NCBI GenBank assembly: GCA_002929135.1
Contig: PESC01000058.1
Coordinates: 1-64,000 of the forward strand
Length of the DNA: 64,000 bases
Reading direction: 5' to 3'
Source of the DNA: Methylomonas sp.
GTDB taxonomy: Bacteria; Pseudomonadota; Gammaproteobacteria; Methylococcales; Methylomonadaceae
Part shown: one piece after another, positions 9,476 to 20,829 of the stretch
Layout of the letters: every line of letters starts with the position of its first letter
Position numbering within the stretch: the stretch's first letter is position 1
Made by a program: the position numbers and the translations under genes
Notes under the pieces: model-generated
The model's input: the letters and a program-made list of their open reading frames with translations, nothing else
Databases searched by the model: none
What the model was told of the DNA's origin: nothing

Positions 9476-10039
9476 CTACAAACTGCCGATATAAGCCGCC
9501 AACGCCTTGATGTCGTCTTCGGACAGATGGCTTGCCATGGCTCCCATCGGCCCACCTTTACGCTCGCCACTTTTGAAAGCCAGCATCTGCTTGACGATAT
9601 ACTTGGGATGCTGACCTGCCAGCCTGGGGAACTGGCCATTGCCCTGCAATTTGTCGCCATGACAACCCATGCACATAGCCGCCTTGTCCTTGCCCAATTT
9701 CGCCAGATCGGCGTCGCCACCCGCCGATTTTCCCGGCAGACTGGCGAAATAAGCGGCAACATTTTGAATATCGGCATCGCTGAGTTCCTCGGCCATGGCA
9801 TTCATCGTGGCGTCGGCGCGTTCGCCAGACTTGAATTTTTTCAATTGAATTTCGAGATAGCTTGCCGTCTGCCCGGCCAGATTGGGCCACATCGGACTTT
9901 TGCTGACGCCGCCTTCACCATGGCAGCCCAGGCACGCCGCTGAGCGGGCCTTGCCTGCGCCGATGTCTGCTGCGTGTGCACCAAAACCCAGCCCAGCCAG
10001 GGTCAGCGCAAGGACTATCGTGTTGTATGGGGTTTTCAT
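9476..10039 (-). CDS. Di-heme cytochrome c4-type protein
   Basis: A 187-residue periplasmic protein with a cleavable signal (MKTPYNTIVLALTLAGLGFGAHA). Two class I cytochrome c domains follow, with CLGCH in the first half and CMGCH in the second, each followed by a PNLAGQ/PRLAGQ segment and a distal Met (the MNAMAEEL and MGAMASHL regions). This tandem arrangement is that of cytochrome c4, which carries electrons to terminal oxidases. ATG at 10039 has AGGAG upstream. No oxidase genes are adjacent, so the partner cannot be told from context. Confidence 0.9.
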   Translation of the reverse strand: MKTPYNTIVLALTLAGLGFGAHAADIGAGKARSAACLGCHGEGGVSKSPMWPNLAGQTASYLEIQLKKFKSGERADATMNAMAEELSDADIQNVAAYFASLPGKSAGGDADLAKLGKDKAAMCMGCHGDKLQGNGQFPRLAGQHPKYIVKQMLAFKSGERKGGPMGAMASHLSEDDIKALAAYIGSL

Positions 10040-10146
10040 GTTCGACTCCTGTTGACGTGTGATAAAACACCAGCCATAACTTTGGAGAAAATCAATACTG
10101 GTGCCGATACGAACTCGACAAGCCAAACGCCTGGGCATTTCCAGCA

Positions 10147-10227
10147 TAACCGTTCAGCCCCCGTTTGCTTTATGCCCTGACCCTCTCCCGGCGGGAGAGG
10201 GGATTTAAGGTGGGGGCTGAACGGTTA
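10147..10227. repeat. Nested palindromic intergenic element
   Basis: A 16-bp outer inverted repeat (TAACCGTTCAGCCCCC at 10147-10162 and its exact complement at 10212-10227) encloses an inner palindrome (CCCTCTCCC / GGGAGAGGG at 10181-10201). The inner core also occurs in the element at 26481-26526. It contains no coding potential and lies between the divergent cytochrome c4 and AlkB-like genes. It resembles a REP- or MITE-like dispersed element; genome copy number cannot be judged here. Confidence 0.7.
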
Positions 10228-10339
10228 CTGTCCAACAGACTTGCATTGCATAGCCTTGTCTCAGCCCTGCGCCTTGTCGAGTCGACAGTATACGTCCTGC
10301 CCTCCTCGATTCGTTCACTTCCATGATGCACAACCCCTG

Positions 10340-10930
10340 ATGTACGACAAATCCAACCACTTACCGCTCGATGGCGAACTGTATTGCTGGCGCGGGTTTT
10401 ACTCAAACGAACAAGCCGACGACTGGTTCCGGCGCCTGCATAGCGGCCTGGCCTGGCAACAGGAGCGACTGTTCATTTACGGTCGCTGGCTCGATGTGCC
10501 CCGCCTGATGGCCTGGTATGGCGATGCGGGCGCACGTTACCGTTATTCCCATGTCGATCACGACCCGCTGCCCTGGACGGGCGATTTGCTGCATTTGCGT
10601 AACGATGTCGAAGCCGCCTGCCATGCGGGTTTCAATAGCGTACTGGCCAATCTGTACCGTGATGGCTGCGACTCGATGGGTTGTCATGCCGACGACGAAA
10701 ACGAACTGGGCATCAACCCTGTGATTGCATCGTTGAGTTTCGGCGCTACCCGGTTGTTGCGCTTCAAACACAGCACGGGTGTCAAAGTCGATGTGGAGCT
10801 GGCGCATGGCGATTTGCTTTTGATGGCAGGCACCCTGCAACATCACTGGCGTCATGAACTGCCCAAAACCCGGCGGGCCAAACAGGCCAGAATCAATTTG
10901 ACCTTTCGCCGGATTTTGCGGCTATCGTAA
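10340..10930 (+). CDS. AlkB-type 2-oxoglutarate/Fe(II) dioxygenase (ALKBH2-like)
   Basis: About 196 residues of the 2OG-Fe(II) oxygenase superfamily, AlkB branch, which removes alkyl groups from bases by oxidation. The iron facial triad is visible: H and D in MGCHADDE and a distal His in the LQHHWRHELP region. The 2-oxoglutarate-binding arginines lie in RINLTFRRI. The substrate-recognition region FNSVLANLYRDGCDSMG and SLSFGATRLLRFKH are typical of ALKBH2-like proteins. ATG at 10340 was chosen because family similarity starts there. Upstream in-frame codons run into the palindromic repeat region. It is convergent with the next gene, with one base between them. Confidence 0.92.
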   Translation: MYDKSNHLPLDGELYCWRGFYSNEQADDWFRRLHSGLAWQQERLFIYGRWLDVPRLMAWYGDAGARYRYSHVDHDPLPWTGDLLHLRNDVEAACHAGFNSVLANLYRDGCDSMGCHADDENELGINPVIASLSFGATRLLRFKHSTGVKVDVELAHGDLLLMAGTLQHHWRHELPKTRRAKQARINLTFRRILRLS

Positions 10931-10931
10931 A

Positions 10932-11465
10932 TCACGCCTCCTGTTTACGCTTCAGCAGTTGCAGAATATCGGCTTCGATCGAAGCAAACGCGATGATCCA
11001 CAGCATGGCATCGTAGGCATCCAGCCACTGGCGCTGCCACACCCAGAAAGTCGCCACCACAACCAGGCCACCAAACACGCCTATCGTCAGCAACCAAACG
11101 ACGTTGCCATGGCGCATTGCCACCGTCGGCCAGCGCACTTCCGTCTCCATGATGGCAATCAGCGCAAACCAGAGCAGCGCGTTGGTGACATCCAACCATG
11201 CGCTGGCGTTGAAATAACTGAAAAACACCAGCACGATCGCGCCGATCAGCACGCTACGCGTCATGGCCAGCCTGTGTTTGCCGAGTGACAAGGTGTCGGC
11301 CTGGGCCTCCATTTCATAAATGACGAGCAAAATCAGCCAAGTGAGGGCATCGACGGCACGGGTAACGGTATCGGTCAGCGCGTAGATCACGGCATTGAGA
11401 GTCAATAACCCCAGGATTGCCCATTTGAAAACTGGGTATTCGATACGGAAAAACGGATGATTCAT
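10932..11465 (-). CDS. Uncharacterised inner-membrane protein, about five TM segments
   Basis: A 177-residue protein with hydrophobic segments at roughly residues 12-30, 38-50, 68-84, 88-104 and 122-142. Short charged loops separate them (EMEAQADTLSLGKHR, METEVRWP). The C-terminal helix ends SIEADILQLLKRKQEA. ATG at 11465 was chosen; upstream codons give a polar extension. I do not recognise the family. It lies between the AlkB-like gene (convergent) and ntrC, whose stop is 60 nt upstream in the same direction, so it might be read through from ntrBC. Confidence 0.7.
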   Translation of the reverse strand: MNHPFFRIEYPVFKWAILGLLTLNAVIYALTDTVTRAVDALTWLILLVIYEMEAQADTLSLGKHRLAMTRSVLIGAIVLVFFSYFNASAWLDVTNALLWFALIAIMETEVRWPTVAMRHGNVVWLLTIGVFGGLVVVATFWVWQRQWLDAYDAMLWIIAFASIEADILQLLKRKQEA

Positions 11466-11525
11466 AGTGCACGGCTCATAACTATTCGGCGAAACATTCA
11501 AAACATTACGGCTACCCGACATGGA

Positions 11526-12938
<1,413 letters not shown>

Positions 12939-12987
12939 GATAGTTCTCCGTGAGGCGTTTAGTGCGCCAAGCATTAGCGATTCGGCA

Positions 12988-14040
12988 CTATTGGCCATGG
13001 TTGTCGGTTAGCGGTAAATAAATCGAAAACACCGTGCATCCTGGCTCGCTTTCACACTCGATCAGACCGTTATGTTGATTGATAAGCGACTGCGCAATCG
13101 ACAAACCCAACCCCGTGCCTTCGGCGCGTCCTGTAATCATCGGGTAAAAAATCTGCTCCATGAGTTCGGGTTTGATGCCGGGGCCATCATCGATGACATT
13201 GATTTTCGCGATCAATCGGTAGCGTTTGCGACCCAACGTCATGTGCCGCTGGATGCGGGTTTTCAGAATGATATGGCCTTGACCCGGAATGGCCTGAATG
13301 GCATTGCGCACGATGTTGAGCAAGGCTTGGATCAACTGGTTTTTGTCGGCATACAGCTCGGGAATGCTGGGATCGTAGTCTGTGGAGATATGAATGTGAC
13401 CATCGGCTTCGACACTGACCAATTGGCGTACCCGCTCCAGCACTTCATGAATGCTCAACAGGCTTTTCTGCGGCGGTTTGTTGGGGCCTAGCATCTTGTC
13501 CATCAAGTCTTGCAGCCGGTCGGACTCGGCAATGATGATTTGCGTGTATTCGCGCAGCTCCGGATCTTGCAGTTCCTGTTCCAGTAATTGCGCCGCACCT
13601 CGCAGCCCGCCCAGGGGATTTTTGATTTCGTGAGCCAGCCCCCGAACCAGCAGGCGACTGGTGATTTGTTGCGCCCGCAATTGTTCTTCCCGGGTGATGC
13701 GCAAGTGGCGGTCGACCTGCTGTAATTCGATAAGTGTTTCGTTGTATTCGCCGTTTTCGAGCAACGGCGTGGCACTCAGGCTGACCGTCACCACCTGACC
13801 CATGCGCTCCAATGTCAGCTCGCGGTCGACCAGCGGTTCGAACTGGTAAAGCCGTTGCAGCATGTCGATGGACAACGGATTCTGTGTCGTCTTGAACAGC
13901 TTGCTGGCGGGCAAGCCCAACAGGTGTTTGGCACTGTCGGCAAACAGAATTTCGGCCGCCGGATTGACGTAGACCAGATGCAGATCACGGTCGAACAGCA
14001 AGATAGCGGCATGGAGATGATCGAGTATTTTTTTGTGCAC
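12988..14040 (-). CDS. ntrB: Nitrogen sensor histidine kinase NtrB (NR(II)), GTG start
   Basis: 350 residues: an N-terminal PAS domain (AAILLFDRDLHLVYVNPAAE), an H-box with the phosphorylated His (GLAHEIKNPLGGLRGA), an N-box (LLNIVRNAIQAI), and G1/G2 boxes DDGPGIK and GTGLGLSIAQS. There is no transmembrane segment, so it is cytoplasmic as expected. Family members phosphorylate or dephosphorylate NtrC under PII control. The start is GTG at 14040. No glnA precedes it, unlike in enterics. A sigma-54 promoter and NtrC sites lie directly upstream, which implies autoregulation. Confidence 0.96.
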   Translation of the reverse strand: MHKKILDHLHAAILLFDRDLHLVYVNPAAEILFADSAKHLLGLPASKLFKTTQNPLSIDMLQRLYQFEPLVDRELTLERMGQVVTVSLSATPLLENGEYNETLIELQQVDRHLRITREEQLRAQQITSRLLVRGLAHEIKNPLGGLRGAAQLLEQELQDPELREYTQIIIAESDRLQDLMDKMLGPNKPPQKSLLSIHEVLERVRQLVSVEADGHIHISTDYDPSIPELYADKNQLIQALLNIVRNAIQAIPGQGHIILKTRIQRHMTLGRKRYRLIAKINVIDDGPGIKPELMEQIFYPMITGRAEGTGLGLSIAQSLINQHNGLIECESEPGCTVFSIYLPLTDNHGQ

Positions 14041-14075
14041 GGTGGGATGAATTTACAGGGCGAATGGCGATGTTC

Positions 14076-14092
14076 AAGCAATAATTGCGCCA
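14076..14092 (-). promoter_or_regulatory. Sigma-54 (-24/-12) promoter of ntrB-ntrC
   Basis: Read leftward: TGGCGC, 5 nt, TTGCTT. The GG and GC dinucleotides are exactly 10 bp apart, as in the consensus TGGCACG-N4-TTGC. Predicted transcription starts about 26 nt before the ntrB GTG. Only one of the most conserved positions differs (A to G in the -24 element). Confidence 0.78.
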
Positions 14093-14143
14093 CGACATTG
14101 GCATCGCATTGAGCGTAACCATTGCACTAAAACACGCCAGACA

Positions 14144-14189
14144 GCACCAAACAGGTGCGCGGTAATTCATCTTGCTCCATTTTGGTGCA
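14144..14189 (-). promoter_or_regulatory. Pair of NtrC-binding sites upstream of ntrB
   Basis: Two dyads fit the NtrC consensus TGCACC-N5-GGTGCA. One is GCACC-aaaca-GGTGC at 14144-14158; the other is TGCTCC-atttt-GGTGCA at 14173-14189. Their centres are 30 bp apart, about three helical turns, suiting cooperative binding. They sit roughly 80-125 bp upstream of the predicted sigma-54 start, a normal enhancer distance. A weaker half-site (TGCACT) lies at 14123. From 14190 to the uvrB start at 14468 I see no gene; only a TACAAT at 14324 hints at a rightward promoter. Confidence 0.75.
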
Positions 14190-14467
14190 GATAGCCTATC
14201 AACGGCACATGAGCCTGTAGACGAAAAAGCGGGGGGCGACCAGCCAAGCGCAAAAGTAGGAAATTCAACCGTTTTGATTCAGTTGAAACCCAGCAATATC
14301 AAGGCTTGTAGCCGGTATTGCGGTACAATGACCGCCATGAACCCGCTGGCCCATTTTTTAATTCAACAGACCCGTGTTTACGGCAGAATCAGTCAGCGGC
14401 TTCAATCTAACTGCCGCTCGCTCGCCAGATGACAACACCCTGAAAACAACCGGACAGAAACGTATCG

Positions 14468-16555
14468 ATGACCGGAAAACGCCACATGGACATCAGTCAG
14501 ACGGCGCTCAACATCGGCGGAGTTGCTGATTCGGGCGCGGCCAAAACCCAACACAAAGCCTTCAAAATCCACAGCCGCTACCAGCCGGCAGGCGATCAGC
14601 CCAAAGCCATAGCCCAGCTCGTCGCCGGTATAGGCGATGGCGAAGTGCATCAGACCTTGCTGGGGGTAACAGGCTCCGGCAAGACCTTCACCATCGCCAA
14701 TGTCATCGAGCGCACCCAACGTCCGGCCATGGTACTGGCGCCCAACAAAACCCTGGCCGCGCAACTGTACGGCGAGATGAAAGAATTCTTCCCGGACAAC
14801 AGCGTCGAGTATTTCGTCTCGTATTACGACTATTACCAGCCGGAAGCCTACATTCCGGCCTCCGATACCTTCATCGACAAGGACGCCTCACTGAACCAAC
14901 ACATCGAGCAGATGCGGCTGTCGGCCACCAAAGCCCTGCTGGAAAGACGCGATACCGTGGTGGTTGCCACCGTATCAGCCATTTACGGCCTGGGCGAGCC
15001 GGAATCCTACTTCCAGATGGTGTTGCATCTGGTGCGCGGCGACATCATCAAGCAGCGTGACATCCTGCGCCGCCTAGCCGAGATGCAGTACACCCGCAAC
15101 GATACCGAACTGCGCCGGGCGACTTACCGCGTGCGCGGCGATGTCATCGACGTATTCCCGGCAGAATCGGAAGAACAAGCCTTGCGCATTGAGCTATTCG
15201 ACGACGAAATCGAGCGGCTGGCCATGTTCGACCCGCTGACCGGCGAAGTCAGCCAGCGCCTGGCCCGCTTCACCATTTACCCGAAAAGTCATTACGTGAC
15301 GCCGCGTGAGCAATTGCTGGTGGCCGTGGAAAAAATCAAGATAGAACTGGCCGAACGACTGGCGCAACTGCGCGATGATCACAAGCTGGTGGAAGCCCAA
15401 CGCCTGGAGCAGCGCACACTGTTCGACATCGAGATGATCCTGGAGGTGGGCTACTGCTCGGGCATCGAAAATTACTCACGCCATTTGTCGAATCGTCAAG
15501 GCGGCGAATCGCCGCCCACCATGTTCGACTACCTGCCAAAGGATGCGCTGGTCATCGTCGATGAGAGTCATGTCACCGTGCCGCAAATCGGCGCCATGTA
15601 CAAAGGCGACCGCTCGCGCAAGGAAACCTTGGTCGAATACGGCTTTCGCCTGCCGTCGGCGCTGGACAACCGGCCACTGACCTTCGAGGAATTCGAGCGT
15701 ATCTGCGGCCAGCGCATCTATGTGTCGGCCACACCGGGGGCTTACGAAAAACAGCACTCGGGTGCCGTCATCGAACAACTGGTACGGCCTACCGGCCTGG
15801 TCGACCCGCTCATCGAAGTACGGCCTGCCAGTTCGCAGGTCGAAGATTTGCTGTCGGAAATCAACCAGCGGCTGGCGATGCAGGCGCGGGTACTGGTCAC
15901 CACACTGACCAAGCGCATGGCGGAAGACCTGACCGATTACCTGCTGGAACACGGCATCAAGGTGCGTTACCTGCATTCCGATGTCGAAACCGTCGAACGC
16001 GTCGAAATCATCCGCGACCTGCGGCTGGGCGTGTTCGATGTGTTGGTCGGCATCAACCTGTTGCGCGAAGGCCTGGACATTCCTGAGGTATCGCTGGTCG
16101 GCATACTCGATGCCGATAAGGAAGGCTTTCTGCGCTCGCTGACCTCGCTGATTCAGACCATAGGTCGGGCCGCCCGCAACGCCGACGGCAAAGTCATTTT
16201 GTATGGCGACAAAATCACCCGCTCGATGCAGCAGGCCATCGACGAAACCGAACGTCGCCGCACCATGCAAATGGCGTTCAACCGCGAACACGGCATTCAG
16301 CCAAAAACAGTGTTCAAATCGGTGACCGACATTTTGGAGTTGTCGATTCCCGGTGCGGGCGGCTCGATTGCCACCGCCCGTCGTAAAGTCGCCGAACCGG
16401 TGGCGGAATACAAGACCATGACAGCAAAACAATCCGCCAAACTATTGAAACAACTGGAAGAAAAAATGTACCAGCACGCCAGAAACCTGGAATTCGAAGC
16501 CGCTGCCCAGGTACGCGATCAAATACGCTTGTTGCAGGCTGAAACAGCTGTTTGA
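14468..16555 (+). CDS. uvrB: Excinuclease ABC subunit B
   Basis: 695 residues. UvrB is the damage-verifying helicase-like subunit of nucleotide excision repair. Visible are Walker A GVTGSGKT, the DNA-clamping beta-hairpin [16 protein letters not shown], the DESH box in [12 protein letters not shown], helicase motifs [14 protein letters not shown] and QTIGRAARN, and a C-terminal UVR domain ([28 protein letters not shown]). Relative to E. coli (673) there is an N-terminal extension of about 30 residues before [17 protein letters not shown]. An ATG at 14486 would shorten this. It stands alone, apart from uvrA and uvrC, as is usual. Confidence 0.97.
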   Translation: MTGKRHMDISQTALNIGGVADSGAAKTQHKAFKIHSRYQPAGDQPKAIAQLVAGIGDGEVHQTLLGVTGSGKTFTIANVIERTQRPAMVLAPNKTLAAQLYGEMKEFFPDNSVEYFVSYYDYYQPEAYIPASDTFIDKDASLNQHIEQMRLSATKALLERRDTVVVATVSAIYGLGEPESYFQMVLHLVRGDIIKQRDILRRLAEMQYTRNDTELRRATYRVRGDVIDVFPAESEEQALRIELFDDEIERLAMFDPLTGEVSQRLARFTIYPKSHYVTPREQLLVAVEKIKIELAERLAQLRDDHKLVEAQRLEQRTLFDIEMILEVGYCSGIENYSRHLSNRQGGESPPTMFDYLPKDALVIVDESHVTVPQIGAMYKGDRSRKETLVEYGFRLPSALDNRPLTFEEFERICGQRIYVSATPGAYEKQHSGAVIEQLVRPTGLVDPLIEVRPASSQVEDLLSEINQRLAMQARVLVTTLTKRMAEDLTDYLLEHGIKVRYLHSDVETVERVEIIRDLRLGVFDVLVGINLLREGLDIPEVSLVGILDADKEGFLRSLTSLIQTIGRAARNADGKVILYGDKITRSMQQAIDETERRRTMQMAFNREHGIQPKTVFKSVTDILELSIPGAGGSIATARRKVAEPVAEYKTMTAKQSAKLLKQLEEKMYQHARNLEFEAAAQVRDQIRLLQAETAV

Positions 16556-16589
16556 TATTTTTGGCGCTTTGCAAACAGAGACTCAACCC

Positions 16590-16827
16590 ATGTCGACAGC
16601 CTGGGCCGGTGGTGCCGATGCCATCATCGAACGCATGGACAAAATGACCGAACTGTTCGTCGAACATAGGCGCAAGGCGGTGTACAGCGGCGAGTCCGCA
16701 ACACACTGCGATGAATGCGGCGACAGCCATCTCTGACGCCGACCCCGAAGCCAGGCGCCAGGCAATTGCCTGCCGTTATTGCCTGCCATGCCAGACCCGG
16801 CTGGAAAAAACGCCGCGCGGAGCGTAA
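16590..16827 (+). pseudogene. Frameshifted TraR/DksA-family C4 zinc-finger gene
   Basis: ATG at 16590 opens a 48-codon frame ending at TGA 16734-16736. It has a short charged helix (MDKMTELFVEHRRKAVY) and the first zinc knuckle THCDECGD. Moving by one base after that GAC (codon 16722-16724), the other frame continues AISDADPEARRQAIACRYCLPCQTRLE and stops at TAA 16825. Joined, they give the TraR/DksA pattern CxxC...PEARR...CxxCQ, about 78 residues, typical of the small RNA-polymerase-binding proteins. No slippery heptamer is visible, so decay or a sequencing error is likelier than programmed frameshifting. It is the only content of the uvrB-purB gap. Confidence 0.72.
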
Positions 16828-16864
16828 CGCGCATGAATACAGGCTTTTCAAATCATACCGATAG

Positions 16865-18283
<1,419 letters not shown>

Positions 18284-18308
18284 CGGCTTCAGCCTCTAGC
18301 AAACCGGC

Positions 18309-18337
18309 AAAAAAAAGGCCGACGCATGTCGGCCTTT
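18309..18337. terminator. Bidirectional rho-independent terminator
   Basis: GGCCGAC-gcat-GTCGGCC is flanked on the left by eight A residues and on the right by TTT. It lies between the convergent purB and the small exported-protein gene. The eight-A side gives the better U run, for the leftward transcript. Confidence 0.85.
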
Positions 18338-18359
18338 ATCATCGAATGTCGATGAAGTA

Positions 18360-18728
18360 TTACAGGAAGTTTTTCAGACCTGCAAAACCTTCACGCGCAG
18401 CTTTCAATTCTTGCTCAACCGTTGTGAAATCTGATTTTTTGGCGGCATCGCGAGCAGTTTTCAGTTTTTGCATGACTTTTGTGCGCTCGAACTCGAATTT
18501 GTAGTTGGCACTCAGTTCAGCGGCATTTTCGTTAGCGGCCTTGATCAGTTCAGCAACGTTTTTGGAATCACCGGAAGGAATCGCATCCAGCGCGGCCTGT
18601 ATTTTGGCATCGACTTCTTTCAAGATTTCCGTAACCGGTTTTTTCGCTTCTTTGGCAAAAGTCGTACCGGAAACGCCCAGCATTGCAAAGAACAGGGTGA
18701 AGGCGATGAATAATTTTTTCAGTGACAT
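18360..18728 (-). CDS. Small exported helical protein of unknown function
   Basis: 122 residues with a signal peptide (MSLKKLFIAFTLFFAMLGVSGTTFA) and a mature part of about 97 residues. The mature part is rich in Lys, Ala and Glu and looks entirely alpha-helical (VTEILKEVDAKIQAALDAI, AELIKAANENAAELSANYKFEFERTKVMQKLKTARDAAKKSDF). Hydrophobic positions recur as in a helical hairpin or bundle. There are no cysteines or clear metal motifs. ATG at 18728 has AGAGA upstream. It ends at a strong terminator and so is probably an independent, possibly abundant, periplasmic protein. I do not recognise the family. Confidence 0.75.
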   Translation of the reverse strand: MSLKKLFIAFTLFFAMLGVSGTTFAKEAKKPVTEILKEVDAKIQAALDAIPSGDSKNVAELIKAANENAAELSANYKFEFERTKVMQKLKTARDAAKKSDFTTVEQELKAAREGFAGLKNFL

Positions 18729-19059
18729 GATTTGATCTCTAAATTTTAAAATTGCTAGCCAAGAGGGTTGTTAAAACGTAGTGCTGTGTTTTGCGGGTAT
18801 TGCTCCAGTAATCTTGCACATGACGCGCCGGGCAATCCAAAACACCGAGCAATGATACCCGTTCAGCGCAAGCGCCGAGAATTTTTTTATCTTACGGTGT
18901 TGTTACAACACTCATCGCGTCTGAAGAAACAGTTGGGTGGTGATCGGGTTGACAAAGCCAACGCCCAGCGCATTCGCTGAACTCCACCGGCCTTGGAAAA
19001 AAACCGGCTAAGCGCGATTGCCCTGCGCGGCTACGAAACCAAGTTATTCCAAGGTTTTT
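18729..19059. other. Intergenic region upstream of small exported protein and pgi
   Basis: Apart from the pgi promoter at its right edge, this stretch shows no gene, tRNA or long palindrome. A leftward promoter for the exported protein must lie near 18740-18800, but no hexamer pair stands out. Confidence 0.5.
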
Positions 19060-19089
19060 TTGTCACCGTCTAAAGACAATCCTTATAAT
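19060..19089 (+). promoter_or_regulatory. Sigma-70 promoter of pgi
   Basis: TTGTCA, 18 nt, TATAAT: a near-consensus promoter. The -10 box is perfect and lies 77 nt before the pgi ATG, leaving a leader of roughly 70 nt. Confidence 0.75.
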
Positions 19090-19166
19090 GCGTGGTGAAT
19101 TCAATGCGTCCTTGAGTGGTTGGCGACGCGCCTCCCCGATTGTTTGCCCGATCTAAAAAACGAGCC

Positions 19167-20804
19167 ATGTCCAATTTAACCAACTCCGCCGAATGGAACG
19201 CCGTCGAACAGCATCACAAAGCCATCGCAGACACGTTCTGCATGAAAGAGGCGTTTGCCAGCGACCCGATGCGTTTCGACAAGTTTTCTGTTCGATTCAA
19301 TGACCTGCTGTTCGATTATTCCAAAAACCTGATAACGGAAGAAACCCTGCCGCTGCTGATCGAGCTGGCCGAGCGCGCGGATTTGTATACCAAAACCGAA
19401 GCCATGTTTTCAGGTTCCATCATCAACACCACTGAAAAGCGGGCTGTTCTGCACACGGCATTGCGCAACCGCAGCAACAAGCCGGTTTATTTCTGCGGCA
19501 AGGATGTCATGCCGGAAATCAACAAGGTGCTGGAGAAAATGCGGGTTTTCGTCGAAAAAGTGCGCTCAGGCCAGTGGACAGGCTTTACCGGCAAAACCAT
19601 CACCGACATCGTCAACATTGGCATTGGCGGTTCCGACCTGGGGCCGAAAATGGTCGATACCGCGCTCGCGCCTTATGGCAAGGAAGGACTCAAGGCGCAT
19701 TTCGTATCCAACGTCGATCAGACCGACATCGTCGAAACCTTGAAGCCCTTGAACCCGGAAACCACCCTGTTTCTGATTTCCTCCAAGACTTTTACCACCC
19801 AGGAAACCATGACCAATGCCCGTTCGGCGCGCAATTGGTTTCTGAGCGCGGCGGGCGATCCTGCGCACATTTCCAAGCACTTCATCGCCATTTCCACCAA
19901 CGAAGAGCAAGTCGAGGCATTTGGCATCGACCCTGAAAACATGTTCGAATTCTGGGACTGGGTAGGCGGGCGCTATTCGCTGTGGTCGGTCATTGGCATG
20001 TCGATTGCGCTTTACATCGGCATGGACAATTTCGAGGAACTGCTGCTGGGCGCGCATCAGGCCGACGAGCATTTCCGCTACGCGCCCTACGATGAAAACA
20101 TCCCGGTCATCATGGGCTTGCTCGGCATCTGGTACAACAATTTCTTCGAAGCCGAAACCTATGCCATTTTGCCGTATGCGCAATCCTTGAGATATTTCGC
20201 CGATTACTTCCAGCAAGGCGATATGGAGAGCAACGGCAAAAGCGCAACCATCACCGGCGAAAAGGTCGATTACAACACCGGCCCCATCATTTGGGGGCAG
20301 CCTGGCACTAACGGGCAACACGCCTTTTTCCAGTTGATCCACCAGGGCACCAAACTGGTGCCGGGCGATTTTCTGGCGGCGGCGCAAAGCCATTACGATC
20401 TTCCCGACCACCACGACATTCTGATCTCGAATTTTCTGGCCCAGGCCGAGGCGTTGATGCGCGGCAAGACCGAAGACGAGGTTCGTCAGGATTTGAGCCA
20501 CGAACCCAATATGGACGATGCCTTCATTGCGTCGAAAATTTTCGACGGCAACAAGCCATCGAATGCCTTTTTGTTCAAGAAGCTGTCACCACGTACCTTG
20601 GGTACGCTGATTGCGTTTTATGAACACAAAATCTTCGTACAGGGCGTCATCTGGAACATCAATTCGTTCGACCAGATGGGAGTTGAACTCGGCAAGGTTC
20701 TGGCCAAAGCCATATTGCCGGAACTCAAAAACGATGAAGCCATCACCAGCCACGACTCATCAACCAACGGCCTGATCAATACCTACAAGGCATTTCGCAA
20801 ATAA
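19167..20804 (+). CDS. pgi: Glucose-6-phosphate isomerase
   Basis: 545 residues, matching E. coli Pgi (549). It interconverts glucose-6-phosphate and fructose-6-phosphate. Family segments include [28 protein letters not shown], the active-site block [37 protein letters not shown] with the catalytic His, and the C-terminal [18 protein letters not shown] at 19167 agrees with the family start. In a ribulose-monophosphate methylotroph it would feed the hexose phosphate cycle; that context is inferred. The GGDEF/EAL gene converges on it. Confidence 0.97.
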   Translation: MSNLTNSAEWNAVEQHHKAIADTFCMKEAFASDPMRFDKFSVRFNDLLFDYSKNLITEETLPLLIELAERADLYTKTEAMFSGSIINTTEKRAVLHTALRNRSNKPVYFCGKDVMPEINKVLEKMRVFVEKVRSGQWTGFTGKTITDIVNIGIGGSDLGPKMVDTALAPYGKEGLKAHFVSNVDQTDIVETLKPLNPETTLFLISSKTFTTQETMTNARSARNWFLSAAGDPAHISKHFIAISTNEEQVEAFGIDPENMFEFWDWVGGRYSLWSVIGMSIALYIGMDNFEELLLGAHQADEHFRYAPYDENIPVIMGLLGIWYNNFFEAETYAILPYAQSLRYFADYFQQGDMESNGKSATITGEKVDYNTGPIIWGQPGTNGQHAFFQLIHQGTKLVPGDFLAAAQSHYDLPDHHDILISNFLAQAEALMRGKTEDEVRQDLSHEPNMDDAFIASKIFDGNKPSNAFLFKKLSPRTLGTLIAFYEHKIFVQGVIWNINSFDQMGVELGKVLAKAILPELKNDEAITSHDSSTNGLINTYKAFRK

Positions 20805-20829
20805 CCGGCGCCGGGGCGACCGGTTGCTC

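Noticed and set aside
14123..14139. Third NtrC site (TGCACT-aaaac-ACGCCA)
   Set aside because: Only the left half fits the consensus, so it is mentioned as a weak half-site and not counted.
15476..16432. 318-codon open frame on the strand opposite uvrB
   Set aside because: It is entirely antisense to a strongly conserved gene, and its peptide has the His/Asp/Arg-rich composition typical of GC-skewed shadow frames. The same applies to long frames opposite pgi (19566-20501), pheS (29763-30683) and the large oxidoreductase (43569-44519, 44898-45827).
16719..16740. Programmed frameshift in the TraR/DksA-like gene
   Set aside because: No slippery heptamer, stimulatory hairpin or internal Shine-Dalgarno is evident at the junction, so decay or a sequencing error is simpler.
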